From assembly GCA_002633005.1 (NCBI GenBank), contig NMRA01000773.1:28069-90508 (forward strand): a stretch of DNA of 62,440 nucleotides. The letters run 5' to 3'. The position numbers and the translations under genes were made by a program. This DNA is from Phoronis australis (lineage: Eukaryota > Phoronida > Phoronidae). Below, piece by piece: positions 9,881-20,385 of the stretch (position 1 is its first letter; the number at the start of each line of letters is the position of its first letter). Under the pieces are notes generated by a model. That model ran no database searches. It saw only the letters and a program-made list of their open reading frames with translations, and was not told the origin of the DNA.

Positions 9881-12532
9881 ATTTCCAGCGATGAAAGAAA
9901 CTCCAGTAACGCGCAAAAATAGAACAAGATATACATTTTCGTCAGGACATTCTCCGAGCATGTAATGAGGTGTAATCACTCACTTAAGCATGACTGATTT
10001 CAAATTTTGGCAGGAGGTAACGCGAAAACGTTCTCTTTATGGACCACAGTACATCCGAATTTGACTCCCGCTCTTTGCGAGCAACCGTCACGGCATCCTC
10101 GTTTCTGATATTACAAATTCCGTCTCATCTCATGAACATAGAGCTGAGAGTCATCGTGGTGTATACAGATTTCCTTCCCTCTAATAAAGCTGCGTCAAAA
10201 GCCTTACCGAAAACTCTACAGTGTCGACGTTTGCAAAATATCAAAGGTCCACTGGTCTAGAAATTCGAACCTTCCCTCGCTCATTGCTGGCTACGGGCCT
10301 GCCTTTGGTCTGGGAGAGGGTTCTAGTCCCGGGATTGAAGTTTATTCACCGTTTACGGGAGTATTTTCAGCGCGTGTGGTGTTTTGAGGAACTGATCTGG
10401 AGATTGTACCACATGTGCAGCATCTGATGGGAACTTTGATCTAACGGGTCGTAGCTGAAATTTAGAGGCACGACAACCGAATCCATCCTATGATTATACA
10501 CGATTTCAAAAATTAGATTTCAGGCAAACACACTTCACCGCCAGCAACCTGTGCGATATTTAACGCGGGGCTTGACTGATTTCCATTAAGAACCGATTTA
10601 TGGGAATTAGGTGAATGAAAAACACTCGAGGCGTAATCACGTGACATGCAAGAACAAATACAAAACACTACGAATCCAAGATTGCCCTTCGCAACGCTGC
10701 AAAACACGTGGCTAAAAACTTTGTTTTTAAGCATGTTTGAACCCAAAAGTCCCTTTTGATCGTTCGGCATGAATAAATGTGGTAGCAGCCTGCGGAAGCC
10801 CACTTGCCTCGTATAGTGCCGATTGGCTGATCTCACGCGGACATCATTGTAGTCTTTCAATTCATTAACTGATCGATTGGTTTCACATCGTCCCAAAATA
10901 CAACACACTACTAGAGACAGACGGAGAGGCATACAAATGAACGTATGGACAAAAAATAAGACTTATGGTATACGAAAAATTAAACTTAAACTGAAAGTGG
11001 AAACTGGCCGTTTTTGGTATTTGTACTCGTGCTTAGGTGCGTTTGTGTGGTATTTGTACTGCTCTATGCGTAAAGGCTGAAATGCATTTCCGTTGCCTGG
11101 CGATCTCTATACTGATCTAAGAACCATATTATTTGCAGAGGTCATATTGGTCTGACCCTCATTTGGCGAGCAAGGAATTCAGAACCGGTTTGTTTTCTTA
11201 ATGGCTAATATCACCGTGAGTAAATGAGTTATAAATCATTTTTGTTTATAATGCATTTCTCAGGCGAAAAAAGCTCTTATTTGCTACTTGAATAATAGTG
11301 ATTGAGAAGGTTGGTCTGATTTTCTTTTTGTCATTGTATACTTGTACATGTAGGCGTTGCCCATTCTTTATACGATCTCTTTGGAAGTGGTGACTTATAA
11401 GCCCACGTTGTGGCTGGGTAGCAATTGCTACAGGCCACTAAAATGAATGATTATTGATTGATTGATTGACTGACTTAAAACTAAAATAGAGCATAGAGTC
11501 GATCTTGTTATATTCCTGATAACTCAGAGAATGCAAGAGTATCGTGGAAAACCTGACAACGGGGTCTGACAGACGAACCAATTTATATTGCAGGACGTTG
11601 AGTCATTCGTTATTGTAGTGACGTAATGTCCGAAAAAAGAATGATATACAATATCGACACCATGTACTAAATAATTGTTTATGGCATGCTCTTGTTAAAG
11701 AGCGTAACACTCGAAACGTGGGGAATATTTTAATATATTTTAGTACCGACGCTCGTCGTTTCACTTTTACTATTTTATACTCGTCTCCGTCGGTATCTGC
11801 ACGGCATTCCAGCACTACATATTAATACGATAATATAAATATTATCAGTCACCGGAGAATGAGTTATGAAGGGATATGACCCGAGCCCGCCGGTGTTTTT
11901 TGTTATGAAGTACTATGGGAAGTTTTTGAGCAGTTTTTTTCAGTAGTTCTGGAGATGCCAGTAAACTTTTTGCACCATCTAATCAAAACAGCTTTTGTCA
12001 AGTAAGAAAGTCAGGCAAGAATATCCTGTTTAATAGTGCTGTTACCGGGTTTGGAAAAAAAATGAACATCTGTGGATTCATAAATCTTTAGAAACTTTCT
12101 ATGAAATAATATTTTGACTGATGTTGATATTCTGTATTGAAATGGATAATAATCACAATTGCAATCAGGTTCTACAAGGGTAGGTTAATTAAGAATAGCA
12201 GTGCCCAGTTTGTTTGCACAACTGCATGATAACTCGACTCAGGGCGATGGCACCATCTGTTTGCCAGGCCACAGAGAGTGCTGTTCTTCAATGGAACTAT
12301 TAATGGATATGTAAGCTTATATTTGCCGAATGTGAGTCGATTTTGACCAAAACTATACCGTTGTGGTCGGCATAAGCTAATTCATGACTGAATTTCAGAA
12401 TTGCAACCGTTGAAAAACCGAATGCTCAGGCACATTCCACTGACAGACAGCAGACTACTTATCACTGCCGTACATCAAACGGGAAGCTGAAACCTAAACA
12501 TAGCCTCTGCATAATTGTAATGTGGCTATCAG
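9881..12532. other. non-coding stretch, nothing recognised
   Basis: The longest frame is 10932-10513 on minus (139 codons). It has no domain, no splice support and an irregular composition. A short ttgattgattgattgac run is at 11453-11470. No RNA gene or transposon end seen. Confidence 0.45.
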
Positions 12533-12914
12533 CAGTAGCGGATGCAGGACTTCAGATAATCAGCTCAGCAAAATTTTATAATGCAACCTCCGAATTCACT
12601 GTGTAACATATCACAAACAAATTCTTAATTCTGAGCTTTTGAGGATTCACGACGGTCACAATACAAAGGGTTTTTTGTTACAAATCTATATGTGACTCGT
12701 CCGATGCTACTTAACGTCCATTGATAGGCTAAATCAGTGGTTAACTCGGTTCGTGAATTCCCATGATCTCTTTTGTTTTTAGTCAAAAAGTCCGCGCACC
12801 CAAAAATTCGAGACCCCTGCATTCCTACATTTTAGGCTGGGCGCGCGCATCTGCCGAAATTCTTGTTATTCCTGTGCCCTGGCCCCCTAACTCAAAATCC
12901 TGGATCCGCCCCTG
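12533..12914. mobile_element. short inverted-repeat DNA element, CAGTRGCGGAT family
   Basis: Left end CAGTAGCGGATGCAGGACTT (12533-12552); right end complemented is CAGGGGCGGATCCAGGATTT. The imperfect terminal inverted repeats delimit a 382-bp element with no coding capacity. No clear target duplication survives. Two relatives lie at 39849-40160 and 49189-49347. Confidence 0.55.
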
Positions 12915-13260
12915 AAAACTGTTAATTGTATGACATTTCTGTCTCAGTTTTTAATTGCTAAATATCGTCGTCTGGAACTTAGTCGCCAATGCCTCGGAAA
13001 CTACAATATCAACTGTTGTTATTTAACTATTTTCAGGACAAGTTCAATGAACAATTACCGTTGTTTTCATCTTTGTTATCTCTTTTCAGGTAATAAATCG
13101 TTTCATTTAAAACTGTTTCTTTTACTAGAGAAAATTTGTAACCTAACGCGCAAGTACTTCATCTACGCCACTCTCGGTATGTTTTGTGTATATAGTCAAC
13201 ACAATGGACATTTAGAGTTATAATACAAACGCACCAGGATTAGTTTACATGATGGTGTTC

Positions 13261-13460
13261 ACACCGGACTGTATATTTACACCCGACTGTATATTTATAG
13301 CCGACTGTATGTTTGCATTCGACTGTATGGTTACACCCGACTGTACATTTACACCAGACTGTATACTTACACCCGACTGTATATTTACACTTGACTGAAT
13401 ATTTACACCCGACTGTATATCTACACCCGACTGTATATATTTACATCCGACTGTATATTT
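13261..13460 (+). repeat. minisatellite, 11 units of 18 bp
   Basis: Unit ACACCCGACTGTATATTT; ten units of 18 bp and one of 20 bp (13423-13442). Because 18 is a multiple of three, both strands show open frames (HPTVYL on plus, IQSGVN on minus). This explains the long frames here without a gene. Units diverge at several positions, so the array is not freshly amplified. Confidence 0.92.
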
Positions 13461-13493
13461 ACGTACGGTGTGTATTTTTCTCACATAAACACA

Positions 13494-13567
13494 TATACAC
13501 ACGGGTGTAAAGCTATACACACGGGTGTAAAGCTATACACACGGGTGTAAAGGTATACACTCGTGAG
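13494..13567 (+). repeat. 20-bp minisatellite, inverted relative to previous array
   Basis: Unit TATACACACGGGTGTAAAGC repeated three times with a partial fourth. Complemented, its core TTTACACCCGTGTGTATA matches the 18-bp unit of 13261-13460 (TTTACACCCGACTGTATA) except in the centre. The two arrays together can fold back on each other across 34 bp. Confidence 0.88.
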
Positions 13568-14067
13568 GGAGTGCAACAATTACACCACCTCCAGAGATAA
13601 CGTAACGTAAATGTAAATTTTACACACGCGCAAATATTCACCTGGCACATCTGAAGGCGATCTAAATTTACACACGGGCGTAAAAGGTAGATCCCACCGC
13701 CAAATGTGCCATTACGAAATCATATCTGTGATGTAATCTTGTCTTAAAACAACACCTCTTTTCAACGGCCAAAACATCCTCTGTTATCATGAGTGCTTTG
13801 ACATCTTTTATTGAAATGCTGTTGCTGCTGCTAGGTGAAATTTTCACCGGCGATTTTTATGACACGGTGTCACTAGGCATACTTATAATAATTTTATCAG
13901 AACAAATCAGTTTTTTGATCCACTTTGTATTTTTTTTCAATTTGAACGCTGACTTTCCAAAAGCCAACACGTCATGAACAAGACCCGACCACGCCATGTT
14001 TTGCTTACATCAACAATGATGTAATCAGTATCAGTGATCACTCACCAATTGTTGAAACGAAGGCTAC
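13568..14067. other. non-coding stretch
   Basis: Contains a stray ttacacacgggcgtaaaag at about 13670-13688, related to the neighbouring arrays. Nothing else recognised. Confidence 0.45.
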
Positions 14068-14427
14068 ATGTATATCCACCAGCTTGACCTGCAGGAACAA
14101 GTCACTATCTTCAGGCTAAGAACCGGCCACTGCCACATGCATCGCCTGAAAATCTCTCACACAAACGCATGCCCCTGTGGCACTGGCCCCCAGACACCTG
14201 AGCATTCACTGCAGAGCTGCCCTACGTTCGATACCCTAAGGCGCCAGGCATGGTCTAGTCCGTTGGTCGGAACTCAAGGTAAAACTGTGGGGCCCGACGG
14301 CATCATTGCGGCGATCTGCAGACTTCGCCCAAAAGACCAGACTGACTATCTAAGCTACATGGCCGGGAACGCTGAAGAAGTGTTGTTGCCGGAAACCGCG
14401 AACACTGAGTCGTGCGCGATCTTTTAA
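14068..14427 (+). pseudogene. LINE (non-LTR retrotransposon) ORF2 C-terminal fragment
   Basis: A 119-codon frame reads TIFRLRTGHCHMHRLKI followed by a CCHC-like knuckle CPCGTGPQTPEHSLQSC (C35, C37, H46, C51) and FDTLRRQAW. This is the segment that follows the reverse transcriptase and RNase H regions in jockey/R1-type LINE ORF2 proteins. The RT and RNase H parts are missing upstream, consistent with the 5' truncation usual for LINEs. The stop after ESCAIF may be the native end. GC content is higher than the flanks, suggesting a fairly recent insertion. Confidence 0.72.
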
Positions 14428-16974
14428 TATGCGACTTCCATCTATATCAGTCTACTACTGGGAAATTCGAAAATTATCATTCGAGGGATGGCCTTATGGA
14501 AATTTTCAGCAACATGACCTACAAAGTTGTTGGCTTTGACTGAACCAATTTCACGTATTCATGAGAACAAGAAAACAAGTGCTTTCGTAACTCCGCCAGA
14601 TTACAAAAAGTGCGGTTACCCAAATCTTGTCTGCATTCATTACGAAATGACTTTAACCTGTGATGTGGATTATATGTTTGTAATATATTCGAGGAATACC
14701 TGGCAGAATGAGTGAATGATGCATTTCACGTAAATAGACCTTCGGCCCACATTACAAAAACATGATAACAGAGAGTATAGGATATCCAAACCAAGACTTA
14801 TTTACACCAAGAAACAAACTTCGACGATTCTCAGCATTAATTAAAGTATTTAGCAATTTTTCCCAAATTGTATCAGTCATGGGTCTGTTGGAGATCCCTG
14901 AATACTGCTTCATCCACCTTATCGAATCTGGGTAAGAACTACAGGCGCAATTCAGAATAAAATTTATATTTGACAAGAAATTACATTTCTGATATTATCT
15001 TCCTTCTATCGCATGAGGGTATGTTCTCTCCTCCCTATCAAGACCAATGAACCTTCCCTTAACTATCATTATTAAAGTATGAGCCGAACATCTAAATCTT
15101 GCGAGGGCTGCTCTAAGTGAGCTATTTCCTAGACATGCTATGCATTTTTCAATAACAAAATCAATCTTTACAATTTTATAAACCTCTAACGATTGGGAAG
15201 ATATGCTGTTACTCCAATCCTGGATATAAAGTTCAAGGTCACAGCATCATTGCTGAAGGCCTATAGAAGAAAATCTGCATTTCACAATTTTCAAACGACC
15301 CTTCGTTTCTTAAATTTTCATTATTAAATGTGTTTTGCCACAAGTCCATTGATCTTTCTTCATATATGCATACTTGTTGTTTGCGAGATAGATCGATAAC
15401 CGAACCTCAGAGCTATACAGTTTTAAGGCAATTGTTCTAAAAGAATCTTCTTTACTAGTAAACGTTGCTTGTGTCGACTTACATTCGAAATGTAAAGGGT
15501 ACTGATGGAAAATATTGCTTTTCTTTTTCCTCATGTGAACGCAACGTGAATTTACATTTACACCCGAGTGTAGATTTGTGTATGGTGCATATTTACGTAC
15601 GGGTGTAAAAATGCAGCATATACATGTATGTTTAAAATTTCAAAATTAGTCGAGTTCATAACATCAAATGTATCTCAGAAATGGCTGGTTCTGTGGATTT
15701 GATGTGAGATCTTCGCAGCCGCACACAGCACGCTGGTATTAAAATGAAAGATGTCGCAAACCTTTCCATGGAACAAATTTGTTATTCACAGGTGCTTTCG
15801 TGAAAGCCCAATGTGCCGTGAACAACATTTTAAGTTCACAATTGCTTCAATTATGGATAATAATGGAATTCACTTATTTCTCACACCGTCAATTCAAGCT
15901 GACCACATCTGGTTAATTGATTCTATTCTACAAAAATCTCCTCAATAATTGCCTTATCTGCAGCTGTAAAAAACATGCTTACCTGAATTAACGGCACTGA
16001 CAGTTTTACTCTTACTACGTTGGTATGAGTACGAGGACACTTAGTATTGAATTTTCAATTGTTGTACATGTACATGTATGTATTTCCTCTATCGACTGCC
16101 TGCGCCATATTTATTTTCGACCAGAAGTCTCAAATTGCTGTGGCATTATGGACAGTATCGGTTTTACAGCCAAAAAGTGCAGTTTTTGGGATTATTGTTC
16201 GATGGACTTGTTGAAGTTATAAGGTTTGACGAGCTTTAAAACATTAGAATCTATTGTGTTCGTAGCAGTTCATTACAAATTGCAATTCTCGCAGTTGTCT
16301 GCCACATAATCGCTAAAACCGAGGCCGATATTTTACCATTTAAAGAACTCGGTAATATTTACTACCTAGGGCCCCTCAATTTTAAGTTGCATGTACATAT
16401 TAAAGTTTTCAGTGAATTAAAATTATTTTTTGTTAAACCGATTAGTCCGATAGTAAAATTGTTTTGATGTAAACAGGGAATTTCCGAATACAGGCCCATT
16501 GGCGGATATTAAGAAAAATGACCTTTCAAAAACGTCAAATGAAATTGAATATACGCCTGGGCGTATTTTCGTAAAGGGGGCCGTATTTTCAAAAATTATG
16601 TCAAATATTGTGTGATGCAACTTTGTTAAACATACGCTATTTGCGGAAGTTTTTAAGTACACATGTCCTTTTTAAGATATGTAGTATACTCTCACTAGTA
16701 AGAATTTTATTTGTTCATACACACTTGGCTCACAAGCAAGCATTCGTACTATGCTAACAGCAAAATGCATCACATTTTTAAAACATACTCATGGGTGCAC
16801 TTTTGGACAGTATGCACTTCATTTTCCATTGAAACACAAGACACATAACACCGAAATTGTTTGCTGCTACCTTGACGTAAATTTCACTTCCTCCAGAAAA
16901 TCTACGATTTTTGAACAGCGTTATTGTTAAGCCTCTATCTTGTTGTAAACATTTACTTCCTCTAGAATACTTAC
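14428..16974. other. non-coding stretch with a TTTACACCC inverted pair
   Basis: At 15552-15618, tttacacccgagtg and, facing it, acgggtgtaaaaa recur, the same motif as the arrays at 13.3-13.6 kb. No gene seen. 16900-16960 partly duplicates the end of the neighbouring candidate exon (gttcaaRaat...ctRgaggaagt). Confidence 0.45.
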
Positions 16975-17473
16975 AATTCTTGAACGACTTATCTTTGAAA
17001 GAACGCCACTTCTCTCGGAAGCTGGCCTCGTTGTGACGACTGGCCTCGCACTTGGAACACGCTCTGTCTCATCAACAATATTTTGCTTAGTCACAATTTT
17101 CGTTAATTTCCAAATAATACCCTGGTGCAGACTCATAACATGCTTATGTACCTTTGTTGATGAAAACTGTAACAGATATTTATGTGTCTGACAGTCTTTA
17201 ACCGAGTATTTCCATTACATTGTACTTCCGGAAGTGTTTGCATGTTGTTCCTGTAAAACTAATCAAAATATTACAAAAATAAACCTCACGTACCTTAGGT
17301 GTAGTACCTCGGGCTGATATCGCTGCGAGGTCTTCTAAAACTGACTGCTTCGTTATCCGTCGTATTTTACTCACTGAGTTGCAACACGTGTGAAACGTCT
17401 CAACTGGTATGGTATTTTTGTAAGTACATACAGTAAATGACAAGACCGTTAAAAATATTGATGAATCCTTCAA
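16975..17473 (-). CDS. candidate two-exon host gene, unidentified product
   Basis: On the minus strand, an open exon (from 17473 or a later acceptor, to 17294) contains RITKQSVLEDLAAISARG and ends AAG|gtacgtgag, a near-perfect donor. After a 127-bp intron, an acceptor (atctgttacag) opens a second exon, 17166-16975. That exon is exactly 64 codons, contains RPVVTTRPASERSGVLSKIS and ends ATT|gtaagtatt, another strong donor. Both junctions are phase 0, so the exons join in frame. The peptide looks like a basic, Ser/Thr-rich protein; I recognise no domain. No first or last exon was identified. This is the most credible non-transposon gene in the window, but chance is possible. Confidence 0.38.
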
Positions 17474-17622
17474 TAGTGATGTAACAAATTGCTAGTTGGA
17501 CGTCTCACGAGACAGAGTAGGTCCAGCGTCTTAACAGCTACATGTACGACTGACAACATTCACTCAGACTTTTGCATGTTCTCGTCTATATCTGTGATGT
17601 TCATTCAAGCCAAGACGCCTAA

Positions 17623-18245
17623 TATTTAAAGTTGCACTTCGCCCTGTTTAGCTGGCTAAAAACCGAAAATCGAATGAGGTCTCTTTCTCTCTTAAAATGG
17701 GTCTCGTGATATGCGTTACTGTGATAGGATTCTTTTTCCGTTGCTAAGTCAAGTTACAGGCAATTTGTAGGTTACATGCGCCATTTTCGAACCCGCACTT
17801 TTAGCAGTAAAACAAATTGTTGCAACGAATACTTAGGTTATTTTTGACTAACTAGATATAGGTGGCTTTCATGCAAGCGGCTTCTTAGCCTTTTGAAAGC
17901 CCCCTTGTCTTGTTTTGATATTTGAAAGTAATGAATGACTATTAAAAATATAGTCTTAGTAAAACTTTAGTTTAGTTGTTCACCTTTGGCTACTACAACT
18001 CCCACTCATGTCACTTAGTAAGTAGGAACGACTTGTGAAGATTCATGACTATTTGTATTATGAATGGCTAAATAAACTATCTATCTACATTTATATATCT
18101 AAATGTATCTATCTATCTATCTAGGATTGGTTTTCGTGAGTCGCTGATGGTTTCGATTTTCTTTCTGGTAACAGAAATAGAATCATATCACAGTAAGGAA
18201 AGCTAAGAGGGCGTTTTTTATAAAAGCAAAATAACTAATTCCATT
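17623..18245 (+). mobile_element. GGCTAAAA inverted-repeat MITE, interrupted copy
   Basis: Left half (17623-about 17790) begins ATTTAAAGTTGCACTTCGCC and contains GTTTAGCTGGCTAAAAACCG, matching the intact copy at 23668-23998. The right half resumes near 18131 with GAGTCGCTGATGGTTTCGAT. About 330 bp in between, including the tatc microsatellite, is foreign to the family, so this copy is split by a later insertion or expansion. Confidence 0.5.
18075..18123 (+). repeat. tatc microsatellite
   Basis: Interrupted tandem (ctat)n run ending atctatctatctatctag. Confidence 0.85.
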
Positions 18246-19023
18246 TTTGTTGTTAGCTAGCGAAATGCACCTCTGAACGACCGTTGCGTTCCATATGCTA
18301 GGCATAGGTACGAACCAGTCTAAGTGTTAGATAAACTGTGCGCAGATTGTATGGACGTATGACTTACATACGGAAATGTCATCCAACATTTTTATTTCTG
18401 CAGAAAATTAGCGATGAGATGCACAGCAATAAATTAATCAGGTTAACTGTTAACAAACTTGCCAAGTGGAGTGAACGACACCCTTCGAGTGCATCTGCCT
18501 TGTTTGTTTTCGGTGCTCAGTGAAGTGTCATCAATCGTTAGTAATCAACAACTCTTCCAAAAGGGCACGAGCAGTGGTGCTAATTTCAGACACATCATCA
18601 CGTTTTGTAGAATTAATCAATTCAATTCAAATAATAACATCAGAAACCGGCGCTCATTTCTGTAACAAGAACCTGAAATATTTCTGGCTGTAGCAGGGAT
18701 AGTATCTTGAACTGCAATCCTGGTGATGCTATTTCGTCGCTCATTATTTGCTTAGATCTGAATTCTGAATGAACTCCAGTTGATGTGAACAGGTTAGTAA
18801 TCCATGGACGGGCTCGAAGATTTGGAATCGCGGATAGGATGTCACCGTGTATAATGGTTACCCCAAGGGCCCCCTGGGATTGTGCGGTCCTGTGTGGGTA
18901 ACAGTTTCAGTGAAATATCTGTTGTAGTTCATGAGGATGGCACCTCCTTTAAAATAGCGCTTCTTGGACTTCACAATGCCAACTACGGTGGGCGTGGCCT
19001 AACTGTACTTGTTCGTCAGAACT
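18246..19023. other. non-coding stretch, nothing recognised
   Basis: Short open frames only, with no family resemblance or splice support. Confidence 0.45.
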
Positions 19024-19609
19024 CTCGCTGATTCCCTGAGCGTGTCCGCTAGGCTGTAGAGGACACGCAGGTATCATTCAGTAGCATGCGTTTTATCAGT
19101 GGTTGATGTAACTTCGGCAGTCACTGGTTAGTTTTACCACAAAGAAAGATAATGACGGTCCGTGAACGATTTTTAGCCTTGTCATGCAAGTTGCGTGGCA
19201 GCAAATATTTCGTTTCTGCAGTAATGTGTAATAGTCGTATGCTTGAAGCTCATACAATGCATACACACATCTGGCAGATTTAACCGGTGTATTATTCATA
19301 CTCTGTGAATACAGCACAGCAACGTTAGCAAAACTCAGCGACAGTGGACAAATGCTCACCGGAAAGGCACCGCCACAACATTCCGATTCACACTTCTTGA
19401 ACATATCCCAATTAAGCTCCGATTAACAACAGACCACAAACTATATCCACCGATTTACACTCCCGTCATCAGTCAAGCCAGTCTGTTTATGTAAAGCGTT
19501 ACCTGTTGAGAATTAAACCAGCCAATCAAAAACGCCGGTGTAAAAAATTTCCGATGAAAATTAAATGATACCTGCGTGTTTCCTAGCGGACACGCAGGGA
19601 ACCAGCAAG
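19024..19609 (+). mobile_element. MULE-like MITE (GCTGGTTCC family), copy 1
   Basis: Ends CTCGCTGATTCCCTG and, complemented, CTTGCTGGTTCCCTGCG form terminal inverted repeats that continue through ACACGCAGGTATCA. The interior (GTGAACGATTTTTAGCCTTG) aligns with copies at 26181-26738 and 54729-56555. The flanks show only a decayed hint of a target duplication (cgtcagaact versus tttaggaact). No coding capacity. Confidence 0.7.
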
Positions 19610-20239
19610 TTTAGGAACTATACTCGGACACTCGCATGTGAATGCTAATGATATCACGTAACTCTGGATAGGCATGTGGACAACCTGCGAGGACTTGCGT
19701 AATCTCGCAAACCCATGAGACACTGGTTGTTTCAACTCACCCCAGCATTTCATCAAGGGAGAACAAACCCGTGCGTCTGCCAAAATTCTTTTGATTTAAG
19801 ATGCATCGTAATAAAGTCGGTTCCATCTTGTTTCTTACATAAAATGTTTTCTGGGCTTCAAAACAATCGTTTGCTCGTTATTGCTCGTCATGACAAGTTA
19901 GTTTAATTGCCGCCAGGGTAATATCAGACATTTTATCACAACCGATTTTAATTTGACGAAATTATAAGATTACACAACGGCTTTGCTTTGGAAGATTACA
20001 GCAATTAAGCTTGTGAAGAAAGATGATTTCTACACCTATTGTGGACAAAAGTTGGAATGCACATTACTAAACCTGAAGATTGTCGTTATTTCCTAGTTTG
20101 TTGTTATTGTTTTTGGTATTTAGTTTGCAATTACATGTACCGATTACCTCTACATGTACATACTCAATCATAATTTCTGGATAAATTAATTTGGACTTCG
20201 CTTGTTTGGTCTGATAAAATGAAAATCAAATTTGGCCAT
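19610..20239. other. non-coding stretch, nothing recognised
   Basis: No gene, RNA or element ends seen. Confidence 0.45.
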
Positions 20240-20385
20240 TTACTCTCATAAAATCGCTCTCTTAGAACTCCTCACAGTCATAAGCTCCCATTTCCGTTAC
20301 CAACAAGAACATTGAATTCACCAACAGCTCCAGAAAACATTTCAAAGTTTATTGAAGTTAGCCAACCCTAAAACTGCCAATAAGA
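20240..20385 (-). mobile_element. GGCTAAAA MITE family, partial copy
   Basis: Complemented, it reads GGTTGGCTAACTTCAATAAA and later TTCTTGTTGGTAACGGAAAT, aligning with the middle of the 23668-23998 copy. The outer ends are lost. Confidence 0.5.

Noticed and set aside
10264-10345. Possible tRNA (ggttctagtcccggg resembles a B box)
   Set aside because: No A box at the right distance and no acceptor stem.
10513-10932. 139-codon minus-strand frame
   Set aside because: No domain, no splice-like edges and an uneven composition; expected by chance in 62 kb.
13245-13520. Frames with IQSGVN or HPTVYL repeats, possible repeat protein
   Set aside because: An 18-bp tandem unit opens frames on both strands; no start, signal or flanking exon.
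13261-13567. CRISPR-like array
   Set aside because: Units are contiguous with no unique spacers, no cas genes, and the DNA is eukaryotic.
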